DNA of 64,000 bases from contig NC_077222.1 of NCBI RefSeq assembly GCF_024763615.1, positions 16,120,001 to 16,184,000 of the forward strand, read 5' to 3'. Source of the DNA: Phlebotomus papatasi. Lineage: Eukaryota; Arthropoda; Insecta; Diptera; Psychodidae. The translations under genes and the position numbers were made by a program. The notes beneath the pieces were generated by a model. The model was not told where the DNA came from, did not search any database, and saw only the letters and a program-made list of their open reading frames with translations. Positions 33,501 through 42,500 of the stretch are shown one piece after another. The stretch's first letter is position 1. Every line of letters begins with the position of its first letter.

Positions 33501-36500
33501 TTCCTCCGTTTGATCTTACAGAAAGTCTTGTGACTGAGCAAGAGAAGATTATGTGGGAAAGCATGGGTTTGACACCGGATGCTCAATCTATTCAAAATGC
33601 TGGGATATTGGTTAAGATTCTATCCCTCCCTCTTCGAGATTCTCCAGTTCCCCTCCTTCTGGATCCTTCAGGGAGTAGTTTTCGGTGGTTTGTTGCATTC
33701 CTGAATTCTCAAGAGAAATCTTTCGAAGTATCCTCGCAAAATACAGAAAGATTCGCTTATACTCTCGAACTTGCTATTAGATTCGGGAAAATACTAATAG
33801 TCCGAGATGTTGAAACATTCCTACCATCTCTTCTCTCAGTGATCATCTCAAAAATTCACGTACGATTCAATAAGAAACTTCTTCAAGTAGGAAACAAACT
33901 GATAGATCTACATGATGACTTTCACTTGGTTCTGATAACAAGCCTCGACAAATTCGATCTCACTGCAGATATAGATGCTCTGGTGACTCCCATTCCTTTC
34001 ACCACGACAATCAGTGGTCTCACTGATCAACTGATGAGCAAGAGTATTCTCCTAAAGAGGCCAGAACTCGAGGAGAAACGCATAAGCCTGCTGCAGAGCG
34101 AAGGAAGTATGCTAAAGGAAAGGGAGAAGCTACAGGAACGTCTCCTGAATGAACTGTCCAAAGCCCAAGGGGACATACTCAAAAACGACAAACTAATAGC
34201 AAGTCTTAACGCTGTCAAGGAGAGTTCTGAGTCAATAGATGCCTCAATTAAGGAATCCACAGGTGTCAGGAAGAAACTCAAGGAAGATTACAGCAAGTTT
34301 CAGAATTTGTGTGAGAAATCAGCAAATTTTTTCATGGGAATCGCCGGAATCTATCCCCTTTCTGTAAATCTCTTCGGAGATATCTTCACCGACACACTCG
34401 GGAAAGAATCTGACTACGATGAAGAGAGGATTTTTTCTCAACTAATCCATCGGGTGTACATGAATCTATCCCGAAGTGTATCTAAGCAAAACTATATGCA
34501 ATTGGCTCTTCATGTCTGCAAAAATGCCTTTCCGGAAAGGGTGCCTGAGAAAGAATGGGAGCTCTTCATAACGAATTTCATTTCAACTGAGGATTCTGCT
34601 GGGTACCACTTCCCCGAATGGATCAAGAAGGAACTGATCCCGAAGCTAACTACCCTGAGATCAGCCCATGTGAAGCTCTATGAAGTGCTCCAGCTTGAAA
34701 ACCGAGATCTTTGGAGTAATTTCGCTGGAGGGGGTCGTGAGCTTCCAGTAAGGGTCAGTGACTTTCAGAGGATACTAATTACTCAGATCCTACGTCCGGA
34801 TCTCATGATACAAACTATCCGGGAGTCAGTGACAAGAATTCTGGGTTTCAACACTATGTCTGTGGTCCAACCATCAATCCAGCAATTGGCTCAAGAGGCT
34901 AAGAGTGACAAACCCATCCTGATAATCAGTTCCACAGGAACAGACCCTTCAAAGGATCTCAGAGGATTCGTTCAAGAGAAGATGTCTCCTGAGAAATTTA
35001 TTGAAATCTCCGTAGGAAAAGGCCAGGAACAGCATAGCATTCAAGCTCTCAGACAAGCTGCAGAATCCGGGAAGTGGATGTGCCTGAAAAACATCCATCT
35101 CCTGCCAAAGTGGATTAAAAGCCTAGAAACTGAACTAGCGTCCATTTCTGCACACAAGGACTTCAGATTGTGGCTAATTTGCGAATCCACATCAGATTTC
35201 TCAGAAGCCTTCGTCTCAAAGTGTCTCAAGCTTCTATTTGAGCTACCAAATGGCGTAAAATTCAAGGTTCAGCGTCTTCTGAAGCAGTGGGAATCTCTAA
35301 TGACGTCGAAGAGGGATCCTCGACTCGTTAAATTATTCTTTACACTGCTCCTACTCAATGGATTGCTTCAGGAGAGAAGGAACTACATCCCACAGGGATT
35401 TACTAAATGGTACGATTTCAGTGACTCAGATCTGAGGGCAGGGATAGACTGCGTCAAGTGGATGGAGACTACCTTTGCCGTAAAGATGGAATGGCCAATC
35501 TTACAGGGATTGCTTGACTGTGTTGCCTTCGGAGGACGCATAGACAATACCCAGGATCACCAGGTTCTCCTTCATCACCTTCAGGACTTTTTCTGTGACG
35601 CCCTACTAACCAGTCGCTGGGTTCCACCAAATTTCTCAAAACCCATTCCCCAAAGCGTAAACATTCAAGACTACTACAGCTTCATCCACAGTCTCAGTGA
35701 TTCGGACGATCCTGAAGTCTTTGGACTAGCGACTACAACGAATATTTCAAGGGACCTACTCTTCTGTAGAAACCTCTTAAAGCACCTAAGAAGTACCTAC
35801 TACAAAATAGATGACCAAGAGAACCTAGAGAAAAGGATCAGACCTATCTTGGCTACTTGGAAGAAACTAGTTTCGGTGAGAAATTAATATCTTCCATTTA
35901 CATTTTTAGATAGAAAAGCTAATGATTTTTTCTAATCTTAGGGATCTACTTTGATGGAAACCTACCAGAACATATCGGAAGATGATCATCACTCGGATCC
36001 TTGGATGACCTTCGTCCTCTCAGAAATGCGTCTTGCTGGAAATCTATTTTCCGTAAGTTATTTGAAAAATTCCACCTATCTTGGGAATCTTTTCTGTGTT
36101 CAGACCAGGTTTCCCACCTATTACTTTGCATACCAGAGGAAGGGGCCAACAAGCTCCGAAACGTTGTTATACTAATAAGGAAGGGGAAGGATCTAGGTCA
36201 AAATCCTATTGGTTGGAATTTTTTTGTAGAAGCTCATGGCTCGAATTTCAAAAGAAAACATTTTCTATAATAATTTAATTTTTCCAACTGTTTACCATTC
36301 CGACTCCTAAATATCGATTAGAGACATTGAGTTTCGATCTTCGGCGACCCCCCGCCTCCCACAAGTCGACAACAAATTTTTAGCCTGACAACCTCAACCC
36401 TGTATAAGTGAAAAACTAAAATGAATGTTCCGAAAGTCTCTCTTTCGGGAAGACTTAGTACACCTGGAACGTTATACTACTACCATTGTATTACTGCTCG

Positions 36501-39500
36501 AAGTCAAAGAGAGAGCAGTTATAATAATCCGCTTCTTTTCAACTTATACCCGACTTGGCGCTTAAACCGTAAAAGATATCAGCTTCAAGTCTTTGGTGAT
36601 CCCCAAAAAAAAAAACATCTAAAGACATTTATTCCTTTAAAATCAAAGTTTACCCATTATAAAGAGAGGCTACTTTTCAACCGATTTGATTAAATTAGAA
36701 TTTTTTGGAAAGATCTTAAAATTTCCAACGCGGCTGCATCTGTCACAATCGGTAATGAATCGGTAAAGTACCCATAAATAACTTATATTTCTAAAATATT
36801 TCTTTTTTCTATCCGTAGACTCGTAATCCAACTAGAGGCCAAACGGTAACAGATACGATCTTCTAGTCTTCGGGGACTTCCCATAATTCGCCCCAAGAAT
36901 CATTATTATGATCTTCAACTTCCACCAACTCCATCCATCCCCTCGAAAACCATGTTTTTTCGTTTATTTCGAAAACCACTCCTACGATTTCTTTAATTTT
37001 CGGATATGTTTTGGAGGTTGTTCAGATGAACATTTCGTCCAAACGGTCCAAACAGACCTATATCCTAAAAAATCACAATCTTGAATTTTTAAAGTTCAAA
37101 GTTTAACCTCTCCGAAGTCCGAAGGGCCTATTTTCAACCGATTTGGTTACATTGAGATTTTTGGAAAGGGTTGGAAATCAGTGATGAATCGGTAAAATAT
37201 CCGTACATAACTTTTCGTACTTACATTTTTTATTTGTCCGTATGCTTATATTTCATGCAAGAACTCATGCCAGAACATTTTGAAATATGCTTTTTTTACC
37301 CAATTTTGGATTTTGAAATGCTTTTATGATTTTATTATGAATCAATTTAATCACTAGTCAACCAGTCAGCACCAACAGACTATGCGAAAAAAAATAACTC
37401 ACGGAGAGTTCTATCTCGTGAGTTCGAGCATAATTCTGCAAGGTTGGGACGCTTTGTCATCACTTTCTCTTATTATTATTATTGCCTGAAATTCCGATTT
37501 TACCTTAAAAGGAACTATAGGGAAAGTGACCATGCTTTGTAATGACTTAATTTTTCCTATGTTTCTGAATAATGTGACACTTCGCATCCATATTTTAAAA
37601 ACTGGGAAAGTTCCACAGTTTTTGCGGAGTCATATTTCCTCAGAAACAGATGTAAGTCATAATGAAGCTTCGAATCATACACAGCATGGGCACTTTCCCC
37701 TACATCAACTAAAATATCAGAAAATAAAGAAAAAATCAAGAACTAAGGCTAATAGGCCAGTACGCCTACACGTTGAAAGTAATTTATGTAAAAAATGACT
37801 TTTTGAAAAAAAAAACGATTGTCAAAAAGCTACTTTTTGAAGAAAATTGAGATGCTCAGTGCAAAAGTGGTCTCCTTTGTATGGATTTCCCTATTAAAAT
37901 AGTCCACTTCTGCTCTGAGCGTCTCAATTAATTTCAATGTGTAGAAAGGATATTATGCTTCAAAAGTGTTTTTGTATTATTTATGAATTAATAGGATTCT
38001 CTAGTCTAGGAGATCAATTCATGGGGAAAAGTAGTATCCACGAGTACAAGAATTTCAAAATATTTCTTTGTGCTATTATTTTTATGTTTATCGGTTCACA
38101 TCCGATTAGACCCGATCAATATGTTCAATATGATCAAGAATTGCCTAAAATGGCTCAGTCAGGAGCAATACAATTGAATTCCTTCTAAGACTAAGTTCAT
38201 TATCGGTTCATAACCGACTGTAATCGGGTCCGATTTTTAAAAAAAATCGAAGACCTTTCCAGCGAACCTAAGTACGATGTCATGTGTTTGAGAAATAAGC
38301 GTTCAGAGGCCTTTTAACTTTTATTCTTAAAAACCGTGAGAGAAGTGGGAGGCCTATAAATTGGGGCATCTTTAAACAGGATTTTTTCTCTTTGTAATTT
38401 TGGTTTACAACCAGTCTGTGGATCTCAACTATATAATGATTAGGTTCTGTTCAATTAAAAAATAGCAAGAGAAAAGAGCATTATTTCAAAAGGTTTCTCA
38501 CGTCAGTACTCTTATTATCAATGACTCAACGGGTTTTCTTCGTATATAGGCGAAATGTCCATCTAGATGATCTAGGTAACCACTAAAATATACACAAAAA
38601 TGAAGAAAAAAATATCGCACGACGGGTTTCAGAGCAATTCTCTAAAAGAAACGCAATTTTTAAACATTAAATATTTTCTAAAAGTAGTTAAGTGTATATA
38701 ATCGTAAATATCACATCTTAATTGCCATAGGAATCGTAACGTAGAGGAAAGTGCTTACGCTTCGTAAGATCCCAAGCTTCCAAATGGCTAAATTTTTCCT
38801 GTGTTTTTCAATAAATGTAACTCAACGCACCTGTATTTTCAAAACTAAGGTAAAGGGTTCTGTTTTCAAAATATATTGCGGATGGGCCCCGGTCAAAATC
38901 CCGAAAGCAAAGTCCTGAACGCCAAAATCCCGCAGATCAAAAATCCGAATTCTTAACTGTTATAGCTAGGGTCAAAGGAACGTCTATTGACACTTTAAGA
39001 ACTTTCGTAACTTTCCTGACTGATATCTTCTATTGTATTAAATTTTTTTGTGTTTAAATATTAACTTACATCAACTTATTAATTTGACTACCGTTCAGTA
39101 TCATTCACTTTTCTCAAAATGTTTGAAAAACTAAAAAAAACTGTATTTTTTAAGATCATGACTAAATGCCATATCTATTGACACTTTCGGTATCTATTGA
39201 CACACGAAATTTGAACACCTATTGGACACTTTTTCTTTACACCTTTGATTGAGATTTTGGTTGAAAACTTCCTTATTGCACTGGATGACTCCATCTGGGG
39301 GACTGCCAACCAGGGAATCTATTAAATCTCCATCCAGAATGCCCCGTCCTTCCGTAAGAAACTCTTCCTCACAGAGATTTCTGTAAATCTTATGTCCCTT
39401 CACAGCAGCCATTCTCGTGATGATGAACTTCTCTATCCTCATAATCTTACATTGTATTCCTTACAGGATGCAATGGGCAGCTTTTAGATTTATAAAACTT

Positions 39501-42500
39501 GACACTCTCCTTAAGAATTCTCTCTCAACAGCTTATAGACAATACTCTTTCCATTGGGGCATCTCTGGTGCAGTCGAAATTTCTGTCACGCATTAGATTT
39601 CTGCAGTGCTAGAGCTGAAGGAAGTTCTACTATAAAAATATCACCAGTAGTGGCAACTCACCAACAAACATTCTTAGTCTTTTTTGCGCACAAACACTTA
39701 ACTTGTTAGTAATTTCACTATTTCTTTCACAAAAATGCACAAACTTTGTTTACTTTTATTCATTCTTCTTATTCTTCTTCATCTATCAAGCTGATACAAA
39801 AGTCGGCAATCTGTACCTGTCAATAGACGTTGAAATCGACGATTTTGTCTCGGTTTATTGACACTGTAATTAAATTAATTTTAATTAAAATAAATTGATG
39901 CAAATTGTGTATTAAATTAAAATTTAGTTATTTTTTGACTGTTATGCAACAGATATACGTTCATTTTATTAAAAAAAAAAATAGAAAAAAAATATTTTTG
40001 TAAAAGCTTCTTTCTTACACTTTTTCATAAGAATCTTGAAATTTCTCCACGTCGACAATTGAAATTGCTTAAACCTTTTTAAAACCTTCTTAAATTCGCA
40101 GAACAGTTCTAGAAAAGGATAGGTTAAAGGAAAGCAGGTCAGATTACATGAATTTCACTAGATATAAACAATTTATATTAAATAAATTTCAATGTTTTGA
40201 TGAGAGTGTCAATAGGGGTTCCCTGTCGAACAGACGTTCCTTTCACCCTACTCTAGAAATTTTCTGTGTCTTGGGAAATTATTCTATACACTATCCTCCA
40301 TATAATTTCATCCCTTTCAGGCTTTTGAACATTCGGGATTTTGGCTTTCGGGATTCTGGCCTTTTTGGGATTTTGGCCCCCTAGATTGCGGATATATTCC
40401 CCTACATTTCTATAATTGGATAAAATCAAAAACAATTCATTATTAAGGTCATTAAAATTAAATACTAACCTTAGGGTTAAGCTCGAAATTGAAGCTAATC
40501 TTCGAAAATATTTTGTCCGTAAAGTATCAGCTAAAACTAAAACTGTTATACACTGGATGGGAGCCTAGGATCAAGGACCAAATTTTTTTTGCATGAACTT
40601 CCCTAACCTGATTCCTTACCTCTAAATTTTACGGACAAAACATTCTCGAGAATCAGCCTAAGTTTACTTGGAGCTTCAGAGCTGACCCTACAGACGCTTC
40701 AGACTGTACCAAACCTTTCGCAGATATAACCAAAGCATTAAAAATTTTGTTTTTTTAAAAAAAAAAACTAAAAGAACATTAATAATTTAGTAAAGGGAGG
40801 ATTTTAGAGAAAGAATTAAAAAACAATTTTCATTCTTAATAAAAATGTTTCAATTTATTATACTATTATTCTTTATCGGTTTTGAAACATATTTTCATCA
40901 TTTTTTTTTGTAATTATTGTAAGAAATAGTAATAGTAAAAAAACATGAAATAGCATTGGTTAAATGCTCTAACTCAGAATAACTTCACCTTCGAAAATCT
41001 TAAAGATCCACCATTTCGAAAGGCAATAATTATACTTGTGTGTAAAAAAGAGCTCAACATAATTAAAAAAAAAATTATTGTGAAGTTTGAAGTCGTGCAC
41101 AAAGTCGCGTCCATTTTTTAGTTACTTTTTTCCATTTTTTTTATATCCTTATCAATTGTCACCTTAATTAATTTAATATATACACAGTTATGACAAATAT
41201 ATATTATGTTTATGTAGTTATATATTCATTTATTAGGTATAGACTAAATTGTTTCAACTTAAGAATTTTCACTTCTATCAGTTGTTTTTTCTTTTTGTTC
41301 CTCCTTCACGTTCATCCTTTCACAATTTTCGAAAAATCGTTCATTAAACTAAGGACGATTTCTCTGAAATTTTTTCATCTTTTTTTAATTCTTTTTTTTT
41401 CGTAAAAAATAAAATCAATAAACAGTATTTTTTTTCCATTTGTATTTGCACAGTAAACACTCGCAACTTTTCTCAAAGTCAATCAATTTAAAAAAAAAAA
41501 AACATCATAAGATCTAACTTGTAAGTCCGAAACATATTTCCTACAAAAATTATCCTTTCTTAACGTAATCGACGCAATTGCAATTTTTCTGGCCAAAATT
41601 GCATTTAATTTAGAATATAGGCTTTTGAGGTGGGAATCTCCAAAGATTCACTCACAATCCACCCTCTACTACCCTATCTGTGTACTAACCAAAAAATTAC
41701 TAAAATGTCAAAAATATCTACCAGTCATCATTAGCTTCATCCCCAACCCGAGGTTCAGTTTTTTGTGTTATTTGAGAATTAGGAGTTAAAGGTTTACATG
41801 ATTGGAATAGGTCTGCAATGGCTGGACGTAAAGATGATTCTATGTAGAGAATTGGGGTAATCAATGCAAAAAACACGTTAAGTCGTTGTCTATACCGAAA
41901 AGATGATCACTAAAATGTTCAATGGAATCTCTACTTAGTCATCCAATCCCCATTGCATTCCAAAATCTTGCAAAATGTTGTGAAATTTTGTCAGGAAAAT
42001 TATTGCAAATTGCTTTGTTTTGCTTTCTAAACATCTTTTGACGTTTCTCTATCGGCCAGCACACAATAACTTTTGTTTGTAAATAAGTTTTCATAATTTC
42101 CTACTCTGAAAAAAGTGTTTTGTCAAATTAACAAGATAAGTTTGTAAAAAGGATGTTCTTCCATAGAGAATATGGAAAAGTTTTGTCAAATCGGCGGCCA
42201 GCTGGATCTTGTTAAAGATTTGTCAAAATGGTTTTTTCCATAGTAAATGCAAGAAAAAGTTTTGTCAAATTAGTAAATAACATCCTCTTGACACAATTTC
42301 AACAAAATCCATTTGTTCAACAAGATATTTTTTTCAGAGTATGAGAGTGAGCGAGATGACTAGATCTAGATCTCAGTCACTCTCATTAAAATGTCAGAAA
42401 CATGTTTACAAAACAAAAGTTATTGTGCGTTGGGCATAAGTCCCTTTATAAAAACGCAGTGCTCTGTAGAGAAATCCCTTGGAATTTTCCATTCCTCCCC

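Larger units (their letters stand above)
38880..40385. mobile_element. Foldback-like element with minisatellite arms, copy 3 (interrupted)
   Basis: The left arm (38895-38950) carries AAAATCCCGAAAGC and AACGCCAAAATCCCG. The right arm (40320-40382) carries the inverse GGGATTTTGGCTTTCGGG. The spacer words AATTTTCTGTGTCTTGGGAA and TATAATTTCATCCCTTT lie at 40258-40320. The element at 38970-40248 is inserted between arm and spacer. Confidence 0.6.

Noticed and set aside
39194..39442. A complete host gene for a DDB1-type protein
   Set aside because: Only a C-terminal piece is visible, inside a TA-flanked element and without flanking exons that I could recognise.
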